This document shows, in pieces, positions 1 through 9,117 of a DNA stretch of 26,987 nt. The translations under genes were made by a program, and so were the position numbers. How positions within the stretch are numbered: position 1 is the stretch's first letter; every line of letters begins with the position of its first letter. The stretch is from positions 1-26,987 of the forward strand of contig DSBF01000407.1 of the NCBI GenBank assembly GCA_011049495.1, in the 5' to 3' direction. The notes beneath the pieces are model-generated. The model searched no databases. It saw only the letters and a program-made list of their open reading frames with translations, and was not told where the DNA came from. This DNA comes from Ignavibacteria bacterium. GTDB lineage: Bacteria; Bacteroidota; Ignavibacteria; Ignavibacteriales; Melioribacteraceae.

Positions 1-1
1 C

Positions 2-3000
2 GGTCAACTTACAAAATCAGAAGATGCATACACACACCCTCAACCTCATGCTTGTTTTATTCAATCCGTTTCAGATGATTTAGTTAATGAAGGCGGGATT
101 ATGGATTTATGGGTTCGCGAAGCTAGGCTATTCAAATATGGTTCGGGAACGGGAAGTAACTTCTCTAATTTAAGAGGTGCAGATGAGCCATTGAGCGGTG
201 GCGGGAAATCTTCAGGATTAATGTCTTTCTTAAAAATTGGTGATAGATCAGCTGGTGCTATCAAATCCGGTGGGACAACAAGACGTGCCGCGAAAATGGT
301 AACTCTCGATATTGATCATCCCGATATTGAGGAATATATAAATTGGAAAGTAATTGAAGAGCAGAAAGTTGCTGCATTAGTTGCAGGATCAAAAGCTTGC
401 GGCTACCATCTCAATAAAATTATGAAAGCATGTTATGCGGAACATCCTGAAAACGATAGATTCAGCAAAAAAACAAATAGCAGATTAAGAGAAGCTGTAA
501 TTGAAGCACGCAAAAACAATGTACCTGAAAATTATATTGAACGGGTTATTCATCTTGCCAAACTTGGTTTTACATCAATTGAATTTCCTACTTACGATAC
601 TGACTGGAATTCGGAAGCATATGCAACTGTATCCGGGCAAAATTCAAATAACTCGATTCGTGTAACAAATGATTTTATGCAAGCTGTAATAAGTGATAGC
701 GATTGGAGTTTATACTGGCGGATTGAGTTAGAAAAGGCAAAAAAAGAAAAAAGAATTCCGAAACCTTACAAAGCCGTTAAAGCATCCAAATTGTGGGATG
801 ATATAGCTTACTCGGCTTGGTCATGCGCTGATCCGGGTCTTCAATATCATACGACTATTAATGAATGGCATACGTGCCCGGCTAACGGTGAAATACGCGC
901 ATCTAATCCGTGTAGTGAATACATGTTTCTTGATGATACAGCATGTAATCTTGCATCACTTAATTTAGTAAGGTTTTATAGTGATACCGAACATAAATTT
1001 GATATTGACGGATTTAAACATGCTGTCAGGCTTTGGACAATTGTTTTGGAAATTAGCGTGCTGATGGCACAATATCCGAGTAAGGAAATTGCGCAGTTAA
1101 GCTATGACTTCAGAACGCTTGGTTTGGGTTATGCAAATTTAGGTTCACTTTTAATGAGGCAGGGAATACCATACGAAAGTGAAGAAGCTTATGCAATTGC
1201 TGGAGCAATTACATCAATAATGCATATGGGCGCTTATGCCGCATCAGCTGAAATGGCTAAAGAACAAGGTGCTTTCCCAGAATTCAAAAAGAACAAAGAT
1301 AATATGCTTCGCGTTCTTAGGAATCATAGAAGGGCAGCTTACGATGTTCCAAAAGAAGAATACGAGGGATTATCAATTTATCCGCACGGAATTAATCCAA
1401 AATATTGTCCTGCCGATTTGCTCGATGCTGCAAGAGAAGAATCCGATAGAGCGGTGGAACTCGGCACAAAGCATGGTTATAGAAATGCTCAAGTTACGGT
1501 TATTGCTCCAACGGGAACTATCGGGTTAGTAATGGATTGTGATACCACAGGTATTGAACCTGATTTTGCTTTAGTGAAATTTAAGAAATTAGCTGGCGGC
1601 GGGTATTTCAAAATTATCAATCAATCAATTCCGCCTGCTCTTAAAAAACTTGAATATACAGATGAACAAATTAAAGAGATTGTTAAATATGCAAAAGGTT
1701 CAGGCACTTTAACTGGCTGTCCTCATATTAACAAGGAAACGCTAAAGGCAAAAGGATTCACGGAAGAAGTTCTTAAAAAAATAGAAAGTATGCTTCCCTC
1801 GGTTTTTGAAATCGGTTTTGCATTTAACAAGTTTACTGTCGGTGAGAACTTTTTAATAGAGAAGCTTGGGCTTTCAAAAGAACAAATAAATGATTTTGAT
1901 TTCGATCTATTGAAATCATTGGGTTATTCAAAGGAGGAAATTGCTGCAGCTAACGATTATGTCTGCGGTACAATGACGATCGAAGGTGCACCATATTTAA
2001 GTCATGAACATTACCCAGTATTTGATTGTGCAAATAAATGCGGTCGTAAAGGTACACGTTATATTCAACCCGAAGCTCATATAAGAATGATGGCTGCTGC
2101 ACAACCGTTTATTTCCGGTGCAATTTCTAAAACAATAAATCTACCGAATGACGCAACAATCGAAGACATTAAATCGGCTTACCTTGAATCATGGCGGTTA
2201 GGTCTTAAAGCAAATGCACTTTATAGAGACGGATCCAAACTTTCGCAGCCTTTAAGCTCAATGTCTGCTGAAGAGATTGAAGAAATAATCGAAGAAAAAG
2301 AAGATAACGATCTTGTAAAAGTTGCAGAGAGAATTATTCATCGATACATTGCTAAGAGAAGAAGATTACCGGACCGAAGAACAGGATATACACAAAAAGC
2401 AAAAATTAACGGCAACACGGTATACATACGCACTGGCGAATATGAGAACGGTCAAATCGGTGAAATTTTTATTGACATGCATAAAGAAGGTGCCGCATTT
2501 AGAAGTTTGCTGAATAATTTTGCAATTGCAATATCACTTGGCTTGCAGCATGGTGTTCCGCTTGAAGAATTTGTTGATGCTTTTGTTTTCACTCGTTTTG
2601 AACCCAGCGGAGTTGTAACCGGTAATGAAAGAATAAAAATGTCTACCTCTGTAATTGATTATATTTTCAGAGAACTTGCCGTAACATATCTTGGCAGAAA
2701 TGATCTTGCACATGTAGATGAAGAAGAAATTCAGCAAAAAGCAAAAAATAAAGTTCATCCCGATTCTGATGACTTTGAAAGTGAAGAAATAATTAGTGAA
2801 AGAATGATTGAACTTGATCCTACGTCATACAAATATGATGAGAACAACAACCCAGATAACCCCGGGACCAATGGAAACGGGCGTTCAGAAAGAAGTAAAG
2901 TATTTGCAATGCATACACAGATGGTAAAAGCAAAAGAACGCGGTTACACCGGTGATATTTGTCCCGAATGCGGAAGTATGACAATGGTTCGTAACGGTAC

Positions 3001-3046
3001 ATGTTTGAAATGTACAACTTGCGGTTCCACAACCGGATGCAGCTAA
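2..3046 (+). CDS. nrdJ: Vitamin B12-dependent (class II) ribonucleoside-diphosphate reductase, 5'-truncated by the window edge
   Basis: This enzyme reduces ribonucleotides to deoxyribonucleotides with an adenosylcobalamin-generated thiyl radical, so it needs no oxygen and no separate radical subunit. The frame is open from base 2, giving 1014 visible residues; the ATG at 101 is internal, because conserved sequence (PQPHACFIQSV) precedes it. By comparison with class I R1, Cys18 of the fragment (ACFIQS) and Cys315 (DDTACNLASLNL) are the redox pair, and the NPCSE motif (Asn302, Cys304, Glu306) carries the thiyl-radical cysteine and its partners. A glycine-rich TTGIEPDFALVKFK segment follows. The C-terminal third contains a TSCPD-type accessory domain, and the last 30 residues form a Cys-rich tail (CPECG, CLKCTTCG, GCS) that probably re-reduces the active site. 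No intein interrupts the visible part. The missing N-terminus should hold the ATP-cone or start region. The identification is very secure. Confidence 0.96.
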   Translation, partial: GQLTKSEDAYTHPQPHACFIQSVSDDLVNEGGIMDLWVREARLFKYGSGTGSNFSNLRGADEPLSGGGKSSGLMSFLKIGDRSAGAIKSGGTTRRAAKMVTLDIDHPDIEEYINWKVIEEQKVAALVAGSKACGYHLNKIMKACYAEHPENDRFSKKTNSRLREAVIEARKNNVPENYIERVIHLAKLGFTSIEFPTYDTDWNSEAYATVSGQNSNNSIRVTNDFMQAVISDSDWSLYWRIELEKAKKEKRIPKPYKAVKASKLWDDIAYSAWSCADPGLQYHTTINEWHTCPANGEIRASNPCSEYMFLDDTACNLASLNLVRFYSDTEHKFDIDGFKHAVRLWTIVLEISVLMAQYPSKEIAQLSYDFRTLGLGYANLGSLLMRQGIPYESEEAYAIAGAITSIMHMGAYAASAEMAKEQGAFPEFKKNKDNMLRVLRNHRRAAYDVPKEEYEGLSIYPHGINPKYCPADLLDAAREESDRAVELGTKHGYRNAQVTVIAPTGTIGLVMDCDTTGIEPDFALVKFKKLAGGGYFKIINQSIPPALKKLEYTDEQIKEIVKYAKGSGTLTGCPHINKETLKAKGFTEEVLKKIESMLPSVFEIGFAFNKFTVGENFLIEKLGLSKEQINDFDFDLLKSLGYSKEEIAAANDYVCGTMTIEGAPYLSHEHYPVFDCANKCGRKGTRYIQPEAHIRMMAAAQPFISGAISKTINLPNDATIEDIKSAYLESWRLGLKANALYRDGSKLSQPLSSMSAEEIEEIIEEKEDNDLVKVAERIIHRYIAKRRRLPDRRTGYTQKAKINGNTVYIRTGEYENGQIGEIFIDMHKEGAAFRSLLNNFAIAISLGLQHGVPLEEFVDAFVFTRFEPSGVVTGNERIKMSTSVIDYIFRELAVTYLGRNDLAHVDEEEIQQKAKNKVHPDSDDFESEEIISERMIELDPTSYKYDENNNPDNPGTNGNGRSERSKVFAMHTQMVKAKERGYTGDICPECGSMTMVRNGTCLKCTTCGSTTGCS

Positions 3047-3061
3047 ATAAATTATAAAATC

Positions 3062-3117
3062 AACCTTCGAGTTATGTGTATTCTGTTTGTGTACAATTTC
3101 CTCGAAGGTTACTTTTT
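3062..3117 (+). terminator. Probable intrinsic terminator after nrdJ
   Basis: A perfect 10-bp inverted repeat pairs 3062-3071 (AACCTTCGAG) with 3101-3110 (CTCGAAGGTT), and a five-T run follows at 3113-3117. The loop is 29 nt, longer than usual, so folding could be slow or the element could have another role. It begins 16 bases after the nrdJ stop, which fits a transcription end. Confidence 0.6.
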
Positions 3118-3179
3118 ACTCTCCATTTATTAAATTCAATTTTGAGTTCTGCGTAAAGGCATTTTTATTTTAATTTTCG

Positions 3180-3208
3180 TTGACTTTTCCTCTCAAAACT
3201 GATAGATT
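3180..3208 (+). promoter_or_regulatory. Candidate sigma70-type promoter for the yggS-divIVA-ileS run
   Basis: TTGACT (3180-3185) is followed after 17 nt by TAGATT (3203-3208), matching 5 of 6 and 4 of 6 bases of the classical -35 and -10 boxes. Transcription would start near 3215, giving a leader of about 14 nt with no recognisable Shine-Dalgarno before the ATG at 3229. This is consensus matching by eye only. Confidence 0.3.
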
Positions 3209-3228
3209 CTCAATCTTAATTAGATGAG

Positions 3229-3930
3229 ATGATTCGAGAAAATCTTAATAGATTACGGCAAAAAATTAAAGAAATTTGCCAAAAATGTGATAGAAAGCCG
3301 GAGGAAATTACTCTCGTTGCGGTCTCCAAAAATAACCCGGTTTCCGTAATTGAAGAAGCGTTAAAATACGGTGTTAAGAACTTTGGAGAGAATAAAGCTC
3401 AAGAGCTTCGTGATAAGTTTGAAGTTAAATCCGATGGAATTATTTGGCATTTCATTGGGCATTTACAGACCAACAAAGTTAAATATGCCGTTAAAGCAGC
3501 CGAGCTTATTCACTCGGTAGATTCCGCAAAAGTATTAGATGAAATAAATAAACGAGCTGCTTCAGAAAATAAAATTCAGAAAATTTTGTTTGAAGTTAAT
3601 ACTTCAGATGAATCCAATAAATACGGTTTGAAAAATTTTGAAGATCTTAAAATGTTGGCTTTTGCCGCAGAGGAATTACCAAACGTGAAAGCTTTAGGTT
3701 TGATGACAATGGCACCATATACCGATGATAAAAAAATTATCAGAGATTGTTTTATTCAACTCCGTCAATGGAAAGATGAGCTTAACGGTTTGGGTCTTCA
3801 ATATTCCGAGCTTTCCATGGGAATGACAAATGATTTTGATATTGCTATTGAAGAAGGTTCAACTATAATTCGAATCGGCACGGCAATATTCGGTGAACGT
3901 GATTATTCACAAAAATGGAATGAACAATGA
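3229..3930 (+). CDS. yggS: YggS/PROSC-family pyridoxal-phosphate homeostasis protein
   Basis: A 233-residue PLP-binding protein with the fold of the N-terminal domain of alanine racemase; it buffers free pyridoxal phosphate in the cytoplasm and has no established catalytic activity. The PLP lysine is Lys34 in LVAVSK. Other family signatures are FGENKAQE, WHFIGHLQTNKVK, GLMTMAP and the C-terminal SMGMTNDFDIAIEEG followed by IRIGTAIFGER. Length is normal for the family. The ATG at 3229 is the only start that keeps the usual short N-terminal helix. The stop overlaps the next start by four bases (ATGA), so translation is probably coupled to divIVA. In Gram-positives the equivalent gene (ylmE) also heads the division cluster next to divIVA. 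Confidence 0.94.
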   Translation: MIRENLNRLRQKIKEICQKCDRKPEEITLVAVSKNNPVSVIEEALKYGVKNFGENKAQELRDKFEVKSDGIIWHFIGHLQTNKVKYAVKAAELIHSVDSAKVLDEINKRAASENKIQKILFEVNTSDESNKYGLKNFEDLKMLAFAAEELPNVKALGLMTMAPYTDDKKIIRDCFIQLRQWKDELNGLGLQYSELSMGMTNDFDIAIEEGSTIIRIGTAIFGERDYSQKWNEQ

Positions 3931-4472
3931 AATTCACACCATTCAGCATCAAGAATCAAGAATTCGGCAGATCGGTTAGGGGATTCGATAAAGAAGAAGT
4001 TAAAACATACCTCGAGAAGCTCTCCGATGAAGTAGAAAGAATTCAAAATGAAAACTCAAAATTGAATTCCGAAATTGAAAAAATGAATTCACGGATTGAG
4101 CAGTACCAGCGAATCGAAAAGAATCTTCAAACTACTTTATTATCGGCGCAGGAATCATCGACTAAAGCTGTTGAATCGGCAAGAAAACAAACTGCTCTTT
4201 TAATAAAAGAATCTGAATTAAAAGCATCGCAGATTATCGAAGAAGCAAAAGAAAAAGCTAATGAAATTCGTGATGCAGTATTAAAATTGAGAGAAGAGAA
4301 GAAATTATTAGTTGCCAAATTAAAAGCTATGGTTGAAACACAATCAAGTTTAATAGAAATTAGTTTTAAAGAGAGAATGATTGACGAAAACCATGAGATC
4401 GATTTTACTTCAGCAAAAAAAGATCTCGATTCCAAAATAAATGCGGACGAAATATTGGAGAAATTGTTATGA
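3927..4472 (+). CDS. divIVA: DivIVA-domain protein
   Basis: A 181-residue coiled-coil protein expected to sit on the inner face of the membrane, preferring negative curvature at poles or septum, where it recruits division or envelope-growth factors. Residues 3-38 form the DivIVA lipid-binding domain: FTPFSIKNQEFGRSVRGF followed by DKEEVKTYLEKL. Position 17, a membrane-inserting Phe in Bacillus DivIVA, is Val here, while the adjacent Arg18 and Gly19 are kept. Residues 30-140 are predicted coiled coil, with hendecad-like repeats such as IKESELKASQIIEEAKEKA. The C-terminal tail (from about 145) is acidic. The gene overlaps yggS and the following phosphorylase by ATGA junctions on both sides. Family membership is clear; its partner proteins here are unknown. 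Confidence 0.88.
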   Translation: MKFTPFSIKNQEFGRSVRGFDKEEVKTYLEKLSDEVERIQNENSKLNSEIEKMNSRIEQYQRIEKNLQTTLLSAQESSTKAVESARKQTALLIKESELKASQIIEEAKEKANEIRDAVLKLREEKKLLVAKLKAMVETQSSLIEISFKERMIDENHEIDFTSAKKDLDSKINADEILEKLL

Positions 4473-5290
4473 GTAAACTTATTGATATGATCAATGAGAC
4501 ATTGAATGTTATTCGTCAAAAAACTAAAGACGATTTTGAAATTGGAATAATATTAGGAACCGGGTTAGGCGGACTTGTAAACGAAATTAACGTTGAACAT
4601 GAAATAGATTATGCTGACTTACCGCATTTCCCGTTATCAACAGTTGAATCCCATCACGGTAGGTTGATATTCGGAACAATTGGTAATAAGAAAATTGTGG
4701 CTATGCAAGGTCGTTTTCATTACTACGAAGGGTATACGATGAAACAAATAACATACCCGGTAAGAGTGATGAAATTCTTGGGTGTTAAAACTCTCCTTGT
4801 CTCTAATGCATGCGGGGGTATGAATCCCTTGTATAAAAAGGGTGATGTTATGCTGATGGTTGATCATATCAATCTATTAGGAGATAACCCGTTGATTGGT
4901 CCGAATGAAGATGATCTTGGACCTAGATTCCCCGATATGAGCGAACCGTATGATCTGAAATTAATTGACCTTGCCGAAAAAGTAGCACTCGAAAATAAAA
5001 TCAAAGTTCAAAAAGGTGTTTATGTTGCAGTCCCGGGTCCAAATCTCGAAACAAAAGCAGAATACCGTTTCTTAAGAGGTATTGGTGCAGATGTTGTCGG
5101 AATGTCTACTATTCCGGAAAATATTATTGCTAACCATATGGGTATCCGTGTGTTGGGTTTCAGTATAATCACCGATGAATGCTTCCCTGATTCATTAGTG
5201 CCGGCTAAAGTTGAAGATATTATAGCAACAGCAACGCAAGCAGAACCTAAAATGACAATAATAATGAAGGAAGTTATAAAACAGCTATGA
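4469..5290 (+). CDS. Purine nucleoside phosphorylase (trimeric PNP/MTAP superfamily)
   Basis: A 273-residue phosphorylase that splits purine nucleosides with phosphate into base and ribose-1-phosphate for salvage. Motifs in order: phosphate loop ILGTGLGG (28-35), SHHGRLIFG with His63, MQGRFHYYEGY with Arg82 and His84, VSNACGGMN (111-119), VPGPNLETKAEYR with the base-contacting Glu194, GMSTIPE (211-217), and FSIITDEC with Asp236. Position 236 aligns with Asn243 of human PNP, where Asn favours 6-oxopurines; Asp is found in MTAP-type enzymes. Specificity should therefore not be assumed to be inosine/guanosine only. It overlaps divIVA and the next gene by four bases each, so it is embedded in a division-type operon. 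The choice between PNP and MTAP names is the main uncertainty. Confidence 0.88.
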   Translation: MSKLIDMINETLNVIRQKTKDDFEIGIILGTGLGGLVNEINVEHEIDYADLPHFPLSTVESHHGRLIFGTIGNKKIVAMQGRFHYYEGYTMKQITYPVRVMKFLGVKTLLVSNACGGMNPLYKKGDVMLMVDHINLLGDNPLIGPNEDDLGPRFPDMSEPYDLKLIDLAEKVALENKIKVQKGVYVAVPGPNLETKAEYRFLRGIGADVVGMSTIPENIIANHMGIRVLGFSIITDECFPDSLVPAKVEDIIATATQAEPKMTIIMKEVIKQL

Positions 5291-5898
5291 TGAATAAAAT
5301 TAATCTTCGTTATGCAACTGTGGTGTTGTTAGGACTGATAATGTTCAGCTCAAACTTTCTCAGTCCGAAGTTATTTACCGGTGAAATTTTAAATTTTGCC
5401 GTGTGGTTTATTCTTTCTATTTTTGCGTTTTCTTGCGGTTGGATTATTGACAAAACACTCGGATGGCGTTACGGCGGAAAGCTCGTTTTCGCTGTTATTG
5501 TTGCCACTTCTATTATGAGTGTTTTCTTAGTTACCTTCTTTAGAGGTTACTTCGGTATTAATGAATACTTGACTGAAAACTTCATTCTCTTTTCTCTCCG
5601 CAATATAATGTTGGGAGTGATGGGGATTTTCGGATTAGCCGTTGCTGAACTTTTAGCTGTTCAGAAAGAAATAGAACAACTTAAACATCAAATGCAATTA
5701 AACAGAAAAATTGCCGAAGATGCAGAAAGAGAAGCTGAAATAATAATCCGCGAAGCAAAATCAAAAGCTGATGCGATGTTGGTCGAAGCCGAAAGAGAAT
5801 CTTTGGAAATGATTAATCGCAAGAAAGAAATTGAGATACAGCTTAAAGAATTTTTAAAAACAGAAAAAGAATTATTAAAAAAATACGAAGCAGATTAA
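5287..5898 (+). CDS. Four-helix membrane protein with a C-terminal DivIVA-like coiled coil, family not recognised
   Basis: I do not recognise a named family. The 203-residue product has four hydrophobic segments (about 8-26, 34-55, 65-85, 99-125) and then a long charged helix (126-203) with no further membrane segments. The coil is built from hendecad-type repeats (AEIIIREAKSKADAMLVEAE) that closely resemble the coil of the neighbouring DivIVA protein and, more loosely, ATP-synthase subunit b. Its start overlaps the phosphorylase stop (ATGA), and it ends 28 bases before ileS. Its topology would place the coil on one face of the inner membrane, most likely the cytoplasm. A membrane scaffold working with DivIVA is an inference from position and coil similarity only. 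Confidence 0.75.
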   Translation: MMNKINLRYATVVLLGLIMFSSNFLSPKLFTGEILNFAVWFILSIFAFSCGWIIDKTLGWRYGGKLVFAVIVATSIMSVFLVTFFRGYFGINEYLTENFILFSLRNIMLGVMGIFGLAVAELLAVQKEIEQLKHQMQLNRKIAEDAEREAEIIIREAKSKADAMLVEAERESLEMINRKKEIEIQLKEFLKTEKELLKKYEAD

Positions 5899-5926
5899 AC
5901 AACTAACTCAAAACTACGGTAAAATA

Positions 5927-8900
5927 ATGTTCAAGCAGTTCGAAGGAAATATTTCGTACCCCAAAATTGAAGAAGAAATTTTAAAATTCTGGCAAGAGAA
6001 TCAAATCTTTGAAAAGTCTATCTCAACCCGAGATGAAAACAATCCATTTACTTTCTATGAAGGACCTCCTACGGCAAACGGTAGACCTGGTATTCATCAT
6101 GTAATGGCACGTGTACTGAAAGACCTTGTTTGCAGATACAAAACGTTAAAGGGCTTCCATGTAAACAGGAAAGCCGGATGGGATACTCACGGCTTACCTG
6201 TAGAAATTGAAGTTGAAAAAAGTCTCGGTATAAAAAGTAAAAGTGAAATCCCGGTTTATGGTGTTGAAAAATACAACGCTGCCTGCCGTGAATCTGTTTT
6301 TACATATCTTGATCTTTGGGAAAAAATGACAACCCGGATGGGTTATTGGATTAATCTTGATGATGCTTACGTTACTTGTACAAATAATTATATTGAATCT
6401 GTTTGGTGGGCACTGAAAACACTTTTCGATAAAGGATTGATTTACAAAGACTATAAAATTGTTCCGCAAGATCCGAAAGCGGAAACACCACTCTCATCTC
6501 ATGAATTAGCACTCGGATACCGCGAAACAAAAGACCCTTCTGTTTATGTTGTAATGAAACTAAAAGATTCCGAATTGACAAAAGAAGGGGAAACATATTT
6601 CTTGGTTTGGACGACAACCCCTTGGACGTTAATTTCAAACGTTGGTCTTGCCGTTGGTCCCGATATCGATTATGTGAAAATTAAAACAGACGACGCTTTT
6701 ATTATCCTTGCAAAAGAAAGATTAGAAGTTATCCGCAATGAATATGAAATTATTTCCGAATACAAAGGGAAAGAATTAGCCGGTCAAGAGTATGAGCAGT
6801 TATTCAACTATGTAAAATATGATAAGAAAGCCTGCTTTGTTGTCGAAGCTGATTTTGTAAGTACAGAAGACGGTTCGGGTATTGTTCATATTGCTCCTGC
6901 ATTTGGTGCAGATGACTATGAAATTTCTAAAAAATATGATTTACCGTTTGCTCAGCCGGTTGATAGAGGCGGTAGATTTACATCAGAAGTAACTGATTTC
7001 GATGGTCAATTTGTTAAAGATGCAGATGAAGGAATAATAAAATTACTTCGTGAAAGAGGGCAGCTTTATAAAAAAGAAACTATTGTCCACTCTTATCCAT
7101 TCAGTTGGCGTTTCGAAAATGTTCCGATCATATATTATGCACGTGAATCCTGGTTTATACGAACTACTCAAATTGCTGATAGAATGGTTGAATTAAATAA
7201 AACAATAGGCTGGCATCCTCCTGAAGTTGGAAGCGGTAGATTTGGTAATTGGCTTGAAGATAATAAAGATTGGGCTTTATCACGCGATAGATTCTGGGCA
7301 ACCCCTCTCCCGATTTGGGTTACGGAAGATGGTGATATGTTTGCCATTGGCAGTATTGCCGAACTTAAAGAAGGTTTCATCGAACGTGATGGAAAGAGAA
7401 TTAAAGTTGCCGTTCTAAAAGATGAAGAAATTGATTTGCACAAACCGTTTGTAGATGAAGTCAAGTTTGAAAAAGACGGAAAGATTTACACAAGAACTCC
7501 TGAACTGATAGATGTCTGGTTCGATTCCGGTGCAATGCCGTTTGCTCAATATCATTATCCTTTTGAAAACAAAGAATGGTTTGAAAAGAATTTTCCTGCA
7601 GATTTTATTTGTGAAGGAATTGATCAAACACGCGGTTGGTTTTATACCATGCATGCTATTGCAACTATGCTCTTCGATAAAGTCGCTTACAAAAATCTTA
7701 TAGTAAACGAACTGATACTTGATAAGAACGGAATGAAAATGTCCAAGTCAAAAGGAAATACAGTTGATCCTTTTGAACTGTTTGATAAATACGGCGCCGA
7801 TGCAACAAGATGGTATTTAGTGACAACAAGCCCGCCGTGGAAACCGACTTTATTTGATGAAGAGGGGATTGTTGAAGTACAGAGAAAGTTCTTCGGTACT
7901 TTGCTTAATACATATTCATTCTTTGCACTATATGCGAATATTGACAAGTTTGATTTTTCCGAAGAAAAAATTCCTTACGAAAAGAGACCGGAAATTGATA
8001 GATGGATAATTTCTAAACTTGGTTCGTTAGTTAAAGACTACGAAGGCTTTATGGAAAACTATGACGTTACCAAAGCTGCCCGAGAAGTTTCGGAATTTAC
8101 AATTGATCAATTATCAAATTGGTACGTTAGAAGAAGCCGCCGCCGTTTTTGGAAATCCGAAATGAACGAAAACAAACTTTCGGCTTATCAAACATTATTT
8201 GAATGTCTTTCAACTGTAGTGAAATTAGCATCACCTTTTGCTCCGTTCTTAACAGAAGAAATATATCAGAATTTGAATAAGACAACAAGCAATGAAAAAT
8301 ATGAATCAGTTCATCTTGTTGATTTCCCGGAAGTCGAGTATCATGATGAGTTACTAGAACGGAAAATGGATATCGCTCAACGTGTTGTTTATTTAACACG
8401 TTCGATGAGGGCAAAAAATAATTTGAAAGTTAGACAACCTTTAAAGAAAATTATTGTTTCGGTTAATCCATCGCAAAGAGAAACCGTTGAACAAATGAAA
8501 GAAGTTATTCTTGAAGAAGTAAACATTAAAGAACTTCAAGTGCTCGAAGATGATTCCGGGATTGTTAATAAATCGGCAAAAGCTAACTTTAAATCTCTCG
8601 GACCAAAATATGGTAAGTTGATGAAAAGTTTGGCTGCAGAAATAGCCAAATTCGGGAAAGAAGAAATTGCAAAACTTGAGAAAGAAAAAGAACTTGAAAT
8701 TAATATTGATGGAAATGATGTCAAATTAACTTTAGATGATGTTGATATAATCAGCACGGAAATTGAAGGCTGGTTGGTCGAAAGTGAAGAGGGTGTAACT
8801 GTTGGCATTGATACTGATTTAACTGATGATTTAATTGCGGAAGGTTATGCTCGGGAATTCGTAAATCGAGTTCAAAATATGCGAAAAGATGCTGATTTTG

Positions 8901-9097
8901 ACGTTATTGATAAAATCCGAATTTTCTATGAATCCGACGAAAAATTCATTAAATATATAATCCAATTTTCGGAATATATAACACGTGAAACACTGGCAAA
9001 CGAGTTAATTTCCGGAATTTCCGAAAATGGTTTTTCGGAAAGTTGGGACATCGGCGATTACAAGTGTAAGATTTCAATTGTAAAAGCAAAAGAGTAA
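5927..9097 (+). CDS. ileS: Isoleucyl-tRNA synthetase, type 2
   Basis: Charges tRNA-Ile with isoleucine and edits valine. Class I signatures: the HIGH-equivalent GIHH (55-58) in PPTANGRPGIHHVMAR, WTTTPWTL in the editing domain, WFDSGAMPFAQ, and KMSKS at 604-608. The anticodon-binding half contains NWYVRRSRRRFW and RAKNNLKVRQPL. At 1056 residues and without the C-terminal zinc-finger of the shorter bacterial type 1 enzyme, it belongs to the eukaryote-like type 2 (IleS2) group. Where some homologues carry a cysteine-bearing segment before TPLSSHE, this protein reads PQDPKAETPLSSHEL with no cysteine. The ATG at 5927 lies 28 bases after the preceding gene with no promoter room, so it is probably cotranscribed. 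No T-box leader is present. Confidence 0.97.
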   Translation: MFKQFEGNISYPKIEEEILKFWQENQIFEKSISTRDENNPFTFYEGPPTANGRPGIHHVMARVLKDLVCRYKTLKGFHVNRKAGWDTHGLPVEIEVEKSLGIKSKSEIPVYGVEKYNAACRESVFTYLDLWEKMTTRMGYWINLDDAYVTCTNNYIESVWWALKTLFDKGLIYKDYKIVPQDPKAETPLSSHELALGYRETKDPSVYVVMKLKDSELTKEGETYFLVWTTTPWTLISNVGLAVGPDIDYVKIKTDDAFIILAKERLEVIRNEYEIISEYKGKELAGQEYEQLFNYVKYDKKACFVVEADFVSTEDGSGIVHIAPAFGADDYEISKKYDLPFAQPVDRGGRFTSEVTDFDGQFVKDADEGIIKLLRERGQLYKKETIVHSYPFSWRFENVPIIYYARESWFIRTTQIADRMVELNKTIGWHPPEVGSGRFGNWLEDNKDWALSRDRFWATPLPIWVTEDGDMFAIGSIAELKEGFIERDGKRIKVAVLKDEEIDLHKPFVDEVKFEKDGKIYTRTPELIDVWFDSGAMPFAQYHYPFENKEWFEKNFPADFICEGIDQTRGWFYTMHAIATMLFDKVAYKNLIVNELILDKNGMKMSKSKGNTVDPFELFDKYGADATRWYLVTTSPPWKPTLFDEEGIVEVQRKFFGTLLNTYSFFALYANIDKFDFSEEKIPYEKRPEIDRWIISKLGSLVKDYEGFMENYDVTKAAREVSEFTIDQLSNWYVRRSRRRFWKSEMNENKLSAYQTLFECLSTVVKLASPFAPFLTEEIYQNLNKTTSNEKYESVHLVDFPEVEYHDELLERKMDIAQRVVYLTRSMRAKNNLKVRQPLKKIIVSVNPSQRETVEQMKEVILEEVNIKELQVLEDDSGIVNKSAKANFKSLGPKYGKLMKSLAAEIAKFGKEEIAKLEKEKELEINIDGNDVKLTLDDVDIISTEIEGWLVESEEGVTVGIDTDLTDDLIAEGYAREFVNRVQNMRKDADFDVIDKIRIFYESDEKFIKYIIQFSEYITRETLANELISGISENGFSESWDIGDYKCKISIVKAKE

Positions 9098-9117
9098 TTT
9101 ATTGCGGGAGGACTAAA

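Noticed and set aside
5899..5926. T-box or attenuator ahead of ileS
   Set aside because: Only 28 bases separate ileS from the previous gene; there is no room and no stem-loop.
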